Shown here one piece after another: positions 34,801 to 43,098 of a stretch of DNA of 64,000 bases (positions are counted from its first letter, which is position 1; every line of letters starts with the position of its first letter). The notes beneath the pieces were generated by a model, which was not told the origin of the DNA, did not search any database, and worked only from the letters and a program-made list of their open reading frames with translations. The stretch comes from Nitzschia sp. pyKryTriq1 (taxonomy: Eukaryota; Bacillariophyta; Bacillariophyceae; Bacillariales; Bacillariaceae). The stretch is from contig OY101125.1 of NCBI GenBank assembly GCA_956465555.1, forward strand, positions 1,552,501-1,616,500, written 5' to 3'. A program made the translations under genes and the position numbers.

Positions 34801-37428
34801 ATCCGTAGAACTATTTCGACTTGGCGCCGAAATCATCCTCTCGGCCTCTTGGTGAGGAGGAAGTTGGCCTTGTTGATAGCTTTCCAAGTCATCATCATCA
34901 TAGGAAGGAGCAGCGCGTTGTCGAGGAGGCGTTTTGTAGCTGAATCGCTGGAAGAATCCTTTCTTCTTCAAACGTTCACCACTGTTGTTGCTGCTGGCGT
35001 CCCTCCAGGAGGACTCCTCACTCGAGTGTATCGTGAGTGGTTCCGTTTCGATGACTTTTTCTAGTTCTTGTTGTCTTGGAGAGACGATCATTTTGCCGGT
35101 TAATGAACCTGTTTGATCTGTATGGATCCATCGTTTGGGACGACTGTCTAATCCACTTGATTTGAAATCTTGAAAGAGTTCTTCTCGTGTCACCAATTCA
35201 ATCGGCTGCTCTTTCTTGTTAGTTTTCTTTTTCTTGGAGGAAGATTGAGGCGGCGCGCCGGAAGAGGGTGATTTGGATTGGGTACTGTTGTTCTTCTTGT
35301 TCATACGGGACCACAATCCTTTTCCCTTCCCTTTGCTGCTGCCGCGATTTGAACGGCTCAACACACTGGTGCTACTGCTGCTCTCTTCTTCGTCTTCTTC
35401 GGTAGAGGTACATACCGTATCATCCACCAAGGATTTGATCACATGCCGTGGCGGCGGCATCACGGGAGAGAAGGCTGACTTTTCGGTGACGATTGAATCC
35501 TGAGCATCTTCTAGGACATCTGAAATGGTAGAAGAGGAACGAGGAGGATCGACGACGACGGCTTGCTGCTGTGGAGTTGATTCGAATGCTTCTACACTTC
35601 GTCGTTTCGGTGGTTGTAGTACAAGGGATCGGCTGTTGGAAGTTCGCATCGTCGGAGACAAAGACTGATGTGGCTGCTGCTGCTGCTGCTGCTGATGTTT
35701 ACTACTTGAAAGATGCTGATGTTGATGTTGATGCTGGTGGCGATCGACAGGATCCAAATGAGAAAGCAGAGGTAGATTCTTTCCTTCTCGTCGAGCCCTG
35801 GGTGGGGGAATAGGAATACCATCATCATCATCATTGTCGCCTTCTCCTTCTTCAATCGAAGCCATCGCCATATTACAAGTGGGAGAACGATGAGGGGTAG
35901 CAGGGGCTTGTCGTCGTCGTCGTTGTTGTTGTTGTTTTCCTTTGCCTCTTAGTTCGACAGCAGCAGCAGCAGCAGCTTCTGCTGCTGCTTTCTTTTGAAC
36001 ATATTGTTGGTGTTGTCGCTCCTTTTGTTGCATCATCTCTCGAATCTTTTTCTTTTTTCGCTGCAGCTCTTCGAAACGAGCACTATTCTTTGGAATATTA
36101 TTATTATTATTAATATTATTCCGTGCCGCTGGTGCCGGCTGAACACTGCTGGTTTGGGTGGTAATGCCGGAGAAGAAAGTGCTGCTTTCATCATCATCAT
36201 CGTCATCATCATCATCATGTCTACTCTCGCCGCCGGCATCGGAGGAAGATACAATCGAAGGTGCCACTGGTGCACGTGGAGCACGATACTTCTGTCGATG
36301 ATGATGATGATGGTGGTGATGCTTTCGATGTTCTTGCTGTTGCTGTTGCTGCGGCTGTTTCTTGTTCATGGTCTTGTGGTTCTTTTTGGGATGATGTATA
36401 ACTTGTTGCTTCTTGGCGGCCGCCAGCATTATGGCCCGTTTCTTGGTTATCATTGCATCGTCGTCGGTCCGCTGACGGTCGTTCTCAAAAGTAAACTCAC
36501 TGGGATCCAGAGTAAACGAAGTTTGATTCTCCCGCCATTGACTGTTCTCCTCATCCTCATCATCATCATCATCATAAACACCATCTTCTCCTCTTTTTGC
36601 TGGACAGTACGTGTAACTTTCGTCTTCGTCGTCTTGCGTCTGATACCGACGATGTTCGTGCTCTTCTTCTTCTTCTTCGACACTGTAGCTCATTGTCAAT
36701 GGAGAAGGCGGAGCTACAACTGGTACTAGTGGTTTCTTGTGCGTGCCTACCCATTTTTTGGTCCTTTTTGTTGTTGGTGGCGGTGTTCGTTGCGGTGTTC
36801 GTTGCGGTGGTTTTGCGGCTACCGCTCGTGGTGGTGGCGGCGGCGGCTCATAATATTCGTCCATGTCTCTGGTTTCCAACTCTTCGGAAGCAGCGCTCAA
36901 ATAATAATCATGCCTCATAAAATTCGCTGATGTTTTGGGATGATATCCGTGGTGATAGGGAGCAGCAGCTGCAGCAGCTGCAGCAGCAGCGCCGCCTTGA
37001 GCATCCGGTTGTGGTTCGTAGCGAGGCTCGTACGTTGGAACGAGTGTCTTGTATCGATCATCATTATTCTCTCGATGATTATTATTATTATTATTATTGA
37101 CGGAAAAGGAATCCCGTTTCATCCATTCTCCTCCGGTCGTAGGATCATATCCTTTGGCTTTTAATTCTTGGACCAATAGACTGGCGGGATCCCGTTGGGG
37201 TTGTTGCGCTTGCGGAACAAAATGTGGATCTCCCTGCCATCGGCCAGCACCACCACCACCACCAGCACCAGCAGCACCACGGTTGTTGTTGATAGTAGGT
37301 GCAAGTGCCGCTTTTGTTTTTGCTTTTGTTTTTGCGGGATGACTCGTATCCCCCTGCCACGGTCGTCGTCTAGTAGTAGTAGTAGCAGCAGCAGCAGCGG
37401 CGGCGGAAGTAGTCGTACGCATGGTCAA
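31882..37428 (-). CDS. Giant (1848 aa) low-complexity protein, paralogue of upstream-encoded 766-aa protein
   Basis: One uninterrupted 5.5-kb frame. The N-terminus is A/T/R-rich with two WQGD motifs and a possible small folded segment (SLLVQELKAKGYDPTTGGEW). The rest is mostly Q/H/E/S/D/K low complexity with many S-P and basic-S sites. The motif SP(R/T)K(A/K) recurs around the middle, with segments such as LSPTKKLLAGLSSPKKAV. FFSFLFRRKKK and SPLGFLFGSG are short basic-hydrophobic stretches that could touch membranes. Near the C-terminus, NAIARFKHHAKRLGLHEKQLMEAV matches the C-terminal motif of the 766-aa neighbour, and an IEMV box is also shared. No catalytic domain was found. Scaffold or chromatin/cytoskeleton roles are possible but not shown. 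Length and uninterrupted frame argue strongly that it is a real gene; antisense frames inside it are shadows. Confidence 0.85.
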   Translation of the reverse strand: MTMRTTTSAAAAAAATTTTRRRPWQGDTSHPAKTKAKTKAALAPTINNNRGAAGAGGGGGAGRWQGDPHFVPQAQQPQRDPASLLVQELKAKGYDPTTGGEWMKRDSFSVNNNNNNNHRENNDDRYKTLVPTYEPRYEPQPDAQGGAAAAAAAAAAPYHHGYHPKTSANFMRHDYYLSAASEELETRDMDEYYEPPPPPPRAVAAKPPQRTPQRTPPPTTKRTKKWVGTHKKPLVPVVAPPSPLTMSYSVEEEEEEHEHRRYQTQDDEDESYTYCPAKRGEDGVYDDDDDEDEENSQWRENQTSFTLDPSEFTFENDRQRTDDDAMITKKRAIMLAAAKKQQVIHHPKKNHKTMNKKQPQQQQQQEHRKHHHHHHHHRQKYRAPRAPVAPSIVSSSDAGGESRHDDDDDDDDDESSTFFSGITTQTSSVQPAPAARNNINNNNNIPKNSARFEELQRKKKKIREMMQQKERQHQQYVQKKAAAEAAAAAAVELRGKGKQQQQRRRRQAPATPHRSPTCNMAMASIEEGEGDNDDDDGIPIPPPRARREGKNLPLLSHLDPVDRHQHQHQHQHLSSSKHQQQQQQQPHQSLSPTMRTSNSRSLVLQPPKRRSVEAFESTPQQQAVVVDPPRSSSTISDVLEDAQDSIVTEKSAFSPVMPPPRHVIKSLVDDTVCTSTEEDEEESSSSTSVLSRSNRGSSKGKGKGLWSRMNKKNNSTQSKSPSSGAPPQSSSKKKKTNKKEQPIELVTREELFQDFKSSGLDSRPKRWIHTDQTGSLTGKMIVSPRQQELEKVIETEPLTIHSSEESSWRDASSNNSGERLKKKGFFQRFSYKTPPRQRAAPSYDDDDLESYQQGQLPPHQEAERMISAPSRNSSTDSKMLQMIDLENLKSGKAGTRIEGSLAAPPSIQASRGSSAPSATGSLGLGSDHSEEEEEVEEEEMGVEAVLDPGQSLNPAMRKAPLKVDTHMVDSVEGSVLMVQHQHYYDKNNEPSRVLSPTKKLLAGLSSPKKAVSDMFKKVSSPRKATDKMLQTVRRSLSPIRKSKSLIMAADPLDAPERSATPGRRMIKLRANERSQFPTLRFKESERNTSRDSPSSWDTSGDSPVIGPPSRTSPAPALHNHSGSVQDTTKAISKNNGDAIVVETVDSRSSASSSNASPSPGPVQMKTPSPPPVRMKTTASPVPSVESKKELELRRDHSVGGSRTSKSSGGSKDSKSTKSSRGSKESEVKKEGGGTKSISKAPEEAEEENDDILEAFLQPSASGAGSQSMARMSPATTPLSLASAKPKTPTTLNQAIGEKPINSCSTLGFMAQKDNLKSRKAVTFSENLAFVHEFAADSMGSEETDDSNVLSGFTPILDHEDYESDDSYSSYSSASSVSEPVEKKKRGFFSFLFRRKKKAEREQSLPTQKSEESSEYSGSSSFSDEEDQEVQQVTRASPTSKQATPQRSRGRKSPSPPPNSNDNIEMVTHRTTGGQNATVLISAKSESSSRKKNIQQSRGAGRNRARPLQIKKGKSPLGFLFGSGKDHHRNSKHVLKARPGYRKEKILPKRKNTSPSSMDPEDSRPTAAANKRSTPRGSNDTLKSPAARRKKEPLAPNSDSLIMDTEDLLSTSLDTDAAEPGSTAMSAQESVGSSLRMMEEETETAVDTATFVTEDDTNAGTTTIAPVGDFLSWMFPAFFGPIPAAEQNTSTPAPKATTTTTTRMPIHGDDLSSQSSNDIADHGGDMIIGDDEWQDILSATETLALQYREAQKMDDDSAKSISEDTINDVNNAIARFKHHAKRLGLHEKQLMEAVRDDDRSLHVSRSKSLVADEERGHGRGDLVSDKFVQMFEYYFAPNGPGSSMMSSIN

Positions 37429-37540
37429 TGCTTATTGTATTGTATTATACTGTATTTGATTCGCACTCCCCGTCATACGGGTACTGTAGCTGATATTGGT
37501 GTACTGTACCGGTACGGTATTTTTTAGAGAGATGAGGATA

Positions 37541-37571
<31 letters not shown>

Positions 37572-38296
37572 GGAGGGAGACGACGAGGACGAAAAAGTCG
37601 GCGATTTATTTTGTGTAGTATTATATTTTTATTTTGTGTGAGCGATCATCCGAGTGGAGGTGTACGCCCGGCGTGGCGTTTTATATAATATACCTACGTG
37701 ACTTTATACATAGAATTGAATTGAATGCCTAATACTGTACACACCTGCGAAGGAATATATATATACTGTATTCAGTTCTGTAGGTAGAATGGAATTTTGA
37801 GAGGATGATTGATGGATTCGCCAGATTTCGCGCGCCTGCAGGCAGAAGGTCGGCCGACGACTTACAGGCTGTGGGTGACGTACAGACAGTACCTCTACGA
37901 AGTTTGCGTGGAGCAAGTCGCCGTACTATGTAGTGTAGAATTTCAACGCAGTCTGGTGATTCGTGAGTCAGTCCGTGCGTCCTTCGGTCGTCCCATCGGG
38001 TTATGATCCTATTGCGATCCTCGCTCGCTCGAGAGAGTTGGTTGTTGCCAACTGGAGGTTGTGAGGACCGCGATCTTTTTGTGCTGGATTTGACTGACGA
38101 CGAAGGGTCGCGATCGGCCATCAGCATATGCCGTGATGATGATATGCATCAACGCATGAAACATCCAGCAAGCAAGTATTTCACCAACCACAGGTTATAC
38201 TGCACACCCTCCTGACTTCTAGTCTACAGTAGTCTATACTCTACAAGTATTACACTACTATCTACTTCCAGGTTCATCATCATCATCATCATCATC
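37429..38296. other. Intergenic, divergent promoter region
   Basis: Lies between the starts of the minus-strand giant gene and the plus-strand gene at 38297, so it carries both promoters. It contains a (TTG)n run at about 37540-37573, an AT-rich patch near 37610-37690 and TATATATATA at 37757. A minus frame at 37729-38127 has no family resemblance. Confidence 0.45.
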
Positions 38297-39662
38297 ATGG
38301 CTCGATTGTTGTCTGTCGCGTTGCTTTCCTTGAGTGTCGTCTTGGCCGCCGCCGCGGCATCACCATCACCATCATCATCATCATTACCAGTATCATCATT
38401 ACCAGTATCATCGGCTTATTTTCATCCAGCAGGAGTGATGGTTCATCATCATCATCATCATCATCACCATCATCATCGTCGGATGCCCTTTTGCATATCG
38501 CGGGGAGGGGAAAGTACTGCTACTAGTAGCAGTACTACTAGTACTGTTACGGCCATTCCTGCGGGAGGTGCCAGCAGCAGCAGCAGCAGCAGCAGTGCTA
38601 GCAGTAGCTATGCAGCCCAACTAGAAGCTGTCAAGGCGTCCGTCTTGGAGGCGGCAGCGGAATCAGTGAGTATCTATATACATGATACATGATACATGAT
38701 ACATCTTGAGGGAATGAGGATCATGACGATAATGTGAAGAATGTACCTGGTACTTCATCCCATCCATGCAATCCATCCCATCCATCCATATATTATCCAA
38801 TATGCTCACACCACGATCCCTTCCTTTCTCTTTCTCTTCTCTTCTCTTCTCTTTATTTATTTAGATTGAACAATTGAGACGTTCGATCATTACCGAATCC
38901 GCCATTGTCGAAGACTTTGGTACCAAGGCCGATACGATTTGCAACCAAGCTTTGGAGGCCTTTGTCAAGACGGCTCCGACTCCCGCGGATGGGAATAATG
39001 GTGAGGAGGATAGTAGTGATTCAACCTCATCGTCATCGTCATCTTCTTCCGTGTATTATGATCGGACCTTGGAAAGTTTGGAGGCCGCCTTGGATGCTCC
39101 TCTTCAAGTCTTGTATTTGAAACAATTGGCGCTTCTTCGAGAACAAGCTTTGCAACGTTATCGTGCCGCGACCAAAACATCCACATCGGGCACTTCGGAA
39201 TACGAAGCCATGTTGCAGGCCGATGCCCGATTTGTCCGAGAGGCCGAAGCGGCCACTCGTGCCGAAGGCGGGAGTAGCATTGGTAACTGGGACTATTCCA
39301 GCGAGCGCAGTTATTTGCAATCCGTCATGAATAGTATTGCCGAAAGTGGTAAAAAGGCTCTGGATGTACAACTCAAGAGCGCTCAACAACAACAAACGGC
39401 GATGCAATTTTTGCAACAACAACAACAAATGATTCAACAATTGCAAATGCAATTATATGGACAAACCTCACCCTGGAATATCGGTGTCGCGTATCGTATT
39501 CCCGATACCAACTTTAATTTGCAGGGCAGCTATCAGCAGGGCAAGGCCAATATTCAATTGTCGTGCGTCCCCGATGAATATGCACCCTTTTTGGGCCCCA
39601 ATGGATTTACCAATGGAGTCGGACCTGGAAATTTGGGTCTGTCCTTGAATTTGAGTGTCTAA
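38297..39662 (+). CDS. Secretory or plastid-routed coiled-coil protein of unknown function
   Basis: Two exons (38297-38665, 38865-39662) give 388 aa. The phase-0 intron is 199 bp, with GTGAGT and a long pyrimidine tract before TTTATTTAG. Residues 1-22 are a clear signal peptide (MARLLSVALLSLSVVLAAAAA). A low-complexity linker with an 11-His run follows. After the linker comes a helical region (~100-330) with EQLRRSIITESAIVEDFGTKAD, TLESLEAALDAPLQVLYLKQL and a Gln-rich helix near 290-325. The C-terminal ~65 residues look like beta structure (WNIGVAYRIPDTNFNLQGSY, LGLSLNLSV). The layout recalls the C-terminal part of some algal dynamin-like/atlastin-type proteins, but no GTPase motifs are present and I cannot assign a function. 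ER entry is likely; final location (secreted or plastid) is open. Confidence 0.8.
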
Positions 39663-41093
39663 ATATATATATATATATACAGATATATCTATATATGTAT
39701 AATAGACATCAAGAAGAAGAAATGTATGAATGAATGAAAATGGTAAGAATGAAAGAAAGAAAGAAAGAACGAATGAATGAACGATAATGAAAGTAGTATG
39801 GATCATGGAAGTATGGATGGATGGATTATTCACAAGTACTGCACTGTTAGTAGTAACTAGCGCTGATGGTGCGATAGCAAGTACACTCTAATACTACTAG
39901 CTCTACTTCTACTACTACTAGTAGCAATAGCAATATCTATATCTTTTTAAGATACATGTAGTACGTTCCAGTACCGTCGTACTCCGCACGAATACTGCTC
40001 ATATACAGCAGAGCATGAGGATGATGAGGATGATGATGATGGCGTCCTATTGCTCTACAGTACTACCAATAGCTCTACTACTACTACTACTATATCGTAA
40101 AGCAGCGAAAAAGTGCACCGTCTAATTTAGTTGCTACCTTGACGGTTGAGAGCAATTAATCTCTCTCCCGCCGGAACGATACCATCTAGTACGCCAGACA
40201 GTCTACTAGAAGTAGCTAGTAGTACTCTAGCTAGCTAGCCAGTAGAGGTACTACTACTACTACTCCGTATCGACTCGTCCTCGTGAGGAAAGAGGAAATG
40301 AATTCTTCTTGTTGAACTTGGAATGATGGAACAACCGGCGAATGAAATCATCAACGACGAATGATGAAGTAGATAGATAGATAGATAGATCGTAGTAGTA
40401 GAACCAAAAGTAGCACTAGCTACTCTCTAGTAGTGGAGTACAAAAAAATCACCAGAGAAAGTAGTGTTGTTGATTGTAAGCAGCACCTACTACTAGTAGC
40501 TAGTTGTACCGGTAGCACAGTACTACGCTTTCTTATTTGTACAACAAGCCGTCATGTACTCGTGCTGCTACTACTAGTAGCTAACTAGCTACTACTACGT
40601 CTAGCTAGTAGTAGTAGTAGTCTACGCTCCTACTAGTAGCTACCAGTAGAGCTACTACTACTACTACTACTAGCTCTACTGAGCGCAGCCTAAACTCTCT
40701 AGTAGATATTTATTCGATTCGATACTACTAGTAGTAGTATATCGTAAAAAGCAGCGAAAAAGTGGTAGAGATAGGACTCTAGTATCATCCTACACAAGTA
40801 GTGGTGGAACCGAAGAAGAAGAAGAATTCAATGCAACAAGTACTTCTACGCTCTCCCTCATGTCCTCCCACTACTGCTACAAGTACCGTAGTAGAGAGAG
40901 GAAAGCCGCCCAGCACGCTTTGTCTACTACTACTAGTAGTACTACTACTACATACAGCTATAGCGCTGTCCAGGTAGTCCGGTACGGTGGCGGTACAGTA
41001 GATCTACATACTGTAGACTATACTTATTCTGCCATTCAATTCAATTCAATTCAATTCAATTCAATTCAACTCAATTCAATTCATTTTTTACTA
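39663..41093. other. Intergenic, highly repetitive
   Basis: No gene. It has TA repeats just after the stop (39663-39700), a GAAA/GAAT repeat to about 39790, dense CTAGTAG/TACTACTA words (39890-40720), the dispersed repeat at 40093-40167 and an (AATTC)n tandem at about 41035-41085. That tandem lies next to the 3' end of the palmitoyltransferase gene. Confidence 0.55.
40093..40167 (+). repeat. Dispersed 75-bp repeat, copy 2
   Basis: Near-identical to 28488-28562. A truncated copy of its first ~26 bases occurs again at about 40740-40765. Both full copies are in intergenic DNA, in the same orientation, and abut TACTACTA-type microsatellite. Confidence 0.85.
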
Positions 41094-42230
41094 CTATACT
41101 TGCTTTTTCTTGGCCGCCGTCGACCGAGGAAAGAGTATTTCTTGAAAGTTGCGCCATACGCCCAAATCGTAAATGTTCTTGTTGTTGTTACGGGAGGGCG
41201 ACGTGCTGCTGCTGGTGGTCTTTGTTGTTGATGTTGTTGATGACGATGATGAGGATTCTATTAATGATGTTGAAGGTCCTCCTCGATATTGATGATTCGG
41301 CTGATTCTGCTTCTTGTTCTCCCATTTGTAATATTCATTGGTCGTCATCCCTCGTGCAATGTTACGTATATGAAAGGCCCAAAAGGCCAGCAACATGACT
41401 GCCACGACGTACAGTGCCCAAACTACCACTGCCAAGAGTGGATTATAATACGGATTCGCAGTAGAAGTAGCAGCAGCAATTGTCGATGTACTACTACTTC
41501 CACAAGATGCCCAAAAGATCCATCCCGTCATGATACTTCCATAAGCACACGCGAACGCATGGACCGTCAAAAAGGCGAGAAAATGCCGATAATTATCTTC
41601 TCCAATGGCTTGATTCAACCAACCGCAAAAATGATCAAATCGAGGGACTTGACGTTGGGTATACCGATCAAACTTGCTCCTTGCCAGTTTACGAATCTGG
41701 AGGGTAGGACAAACATGATCGTCGGAATACAAGACATTGTCGTACGCATAATTGTCATAGATGGAAAGAGTACCGGGAGTAATATCTCCGGGAGGAGCAA
41801 GAGATGCAATGATCCATGTGACGAGGCAGGATCCAAAGGCGATGTAGCCCAAGGTCCGATGAATGTCGGGAATCGTGTCATTATGAATGGCTTGGAGAGG
41901 ATAGAATCGGAGGAAAATAATGATCCAAACTCCGTAGACACCCAAAATATAAATGCACTGTTGCACACGTGGCGTTAGTTTCATCCTTCCCTTGTTTGTT
42001 TTATTGCTCCGATTTCCAGCGCTATCATAATAATCCAGATCCTCACCATCACCACCACCACCACTACTACTAATACTACTACCGACGTTTGTCTTGTTCG
42101 ACTTGGACGTGTTCTTGTTGCTATTATTCTTGCAGCACACCTTTTCCAATTGCACAAAGAGAAAGTAGCATGGATTCACAAAGAATTGACCCAAATCACA
42201 GGCATCATCAAAGACTTCATTTTCGTCCAT
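41094..42230 (-). CDS. Divergent DHHC-type palmitoyltransferase (DHFC core)
   Basis: A single exon of 378 aa. Predicted membrane segments lie at about 92-112, 128-146, 215-240 and 262-290, two before and two after a cytosolic core, as in zDHHC S-acyltransferases. The core has CPTLQIRKLARSKFDRYTQ followed by FDHFCGWLNQAIGEDNYRHF. The catalytic signature is DHFC (199-202) instead of DHHC, and most of the zinc-binding cysteines of the usual Cys-rich domain are missing. The catalytic Cys202 is kept. A TTxE-like site (TTNEYYKW) follows the last membrane segment, as in the family. It probably transfers palmitate to cysteines of membrane proteins; loss of zinc ligands leaves activity uncertain. ATG at 42230 chosen as the first in frame. 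Confidence 0.85.
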   Translation of the reverse strand: MDENEVFDDACDLGQFFVNPCYFLFVQLEKVCCKNNSNKNTSKSNKTNVGSSISSSGGGGDGEDLDYYDSAGNRSNKTNKGRMKLTPRVQQCIYILGVYGVWIIIFLRFYPLQAIHNDTIPDIHRTLGYIAFGSCLVTWIIASLAPPGDITPGTLSIYDNYAYDNVLYSDDHVCPTLQIRKLARSKFDRYTQRQVPRFDHFCGWLNQAIGEDNYRHFLAFLTVHAFACAYGSIMTGWIFWASCGSSSTSTIAAATSTANPYYNPLLAVVVWALYVVAVMLLAFWAFHIRNIARGMTTNEYYKWENKKQNQPNHQYRGGPSTSLIESSSSSSTTSTTKTTSSSTSPSRNNNKNIYDLGVWRNFQEILFPRSTAAKKKQV

Positions 42231-43098
42231 GCTGATCCTGCTTGTTCTTATCGCCTTTATTAGAATAATAATCTTGGTGTTGTGGTTGAAGAGAGCTAGG
42301 AGGAATGAGGAAGAGTGACAGTCGTACTAAACTACTTGTACCGGCGGCGTACTAATCATAGAAATGCTATCATCCTTTTGTTGTTTCTTCTTCTCCTCTC
42401 CTCCGTTTTCTCGTTGGTGGTCAAAAGCGCACAAAAAGTCGACGATCGCTCATCGCTCGTTGGTCGGTACGTAGTAGTCTCTACTACTAGTAGTGAGAGG
42501 AATGATGAGAAGTCGTCGTCGTCGACATGGCAATCGGAAGAGCCGGCACAAAATAAAGGCGAAGCTAAACCGGTCGGTAATAGCTAAAAACGAAGTTCGT
42601 TAGTCATCGTCCGGGGAAAAAGGACGAAGGAGGTCCCCGAGGTGTGTCGTTGCCGAGCGTGCAAAGCGTCGCCCGGCGCGTGTTCCTGATAACACGTGCC
42701 CTCGTGCATTATTATTATTGCAAGCAACGGTATGATACTGTAGTAAATAAGTAGCGCAAAATAATGCATGAGCCCGGATCGATGCCAGAGCGCAGGGTTC
42801 GCAAAATAATATGCATGAATCCTAAAGTACGTAAACGCGAACGCTGATGAATCTTTGCTTGTTGCGTCGAAGTTGATTGAAATTTTCAACAACAACAACA
42901 GCAACAGCAACAACAACAACAAAAATGGGAAACCGACGATCGACGACGAGCGACGACGACGGGAATTTTTCCTTCACCTCCTCCTTCGCACTATTCCTCA
43001 TCAAATCTTTGTTTGTTGTCGAAGTTGATTGAAAGTGTCAACAACCACAACAACAACAACAACAACAACAGCAACAAGAGCAAGTGAATAACAGCAAG
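42231..43098. repeat. Divergent promoter region with duplicated leader
   Basis: Lies between the palmitoyltransferase and ATPase starts. A segment GAAGTTGATTGAAA.T.TCAACAACAAC with a following CAA-repeat occurs at about 42868-42920 and again at about 43020-43080, a spacing near 152 bp. The ATPase leader thus appears to have been partially duplicated. No separate gene supported. Confidence 0.5.

Noticed and set aside
32230-37342. Many plus-strand frames within the 1848-aa gene
   Set aside because: Shadows of one uninterrupted 5.5-kb minus-strand frame; composition follows the antisense of its repeats.
37729-38127. 132-aa minus-strand frame between the giant gene and the 38.3-kb gene
   Set aside because: No family resemblance, and it lies in a divergent promoter region.
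42315-42587. 90-aa plus-strand frame with a hydrophobic stretch
   Set aside because: Could pass for a small secreted protein, but it has no homologue I recognise and overlaps the palmitoyltransferase promoter.
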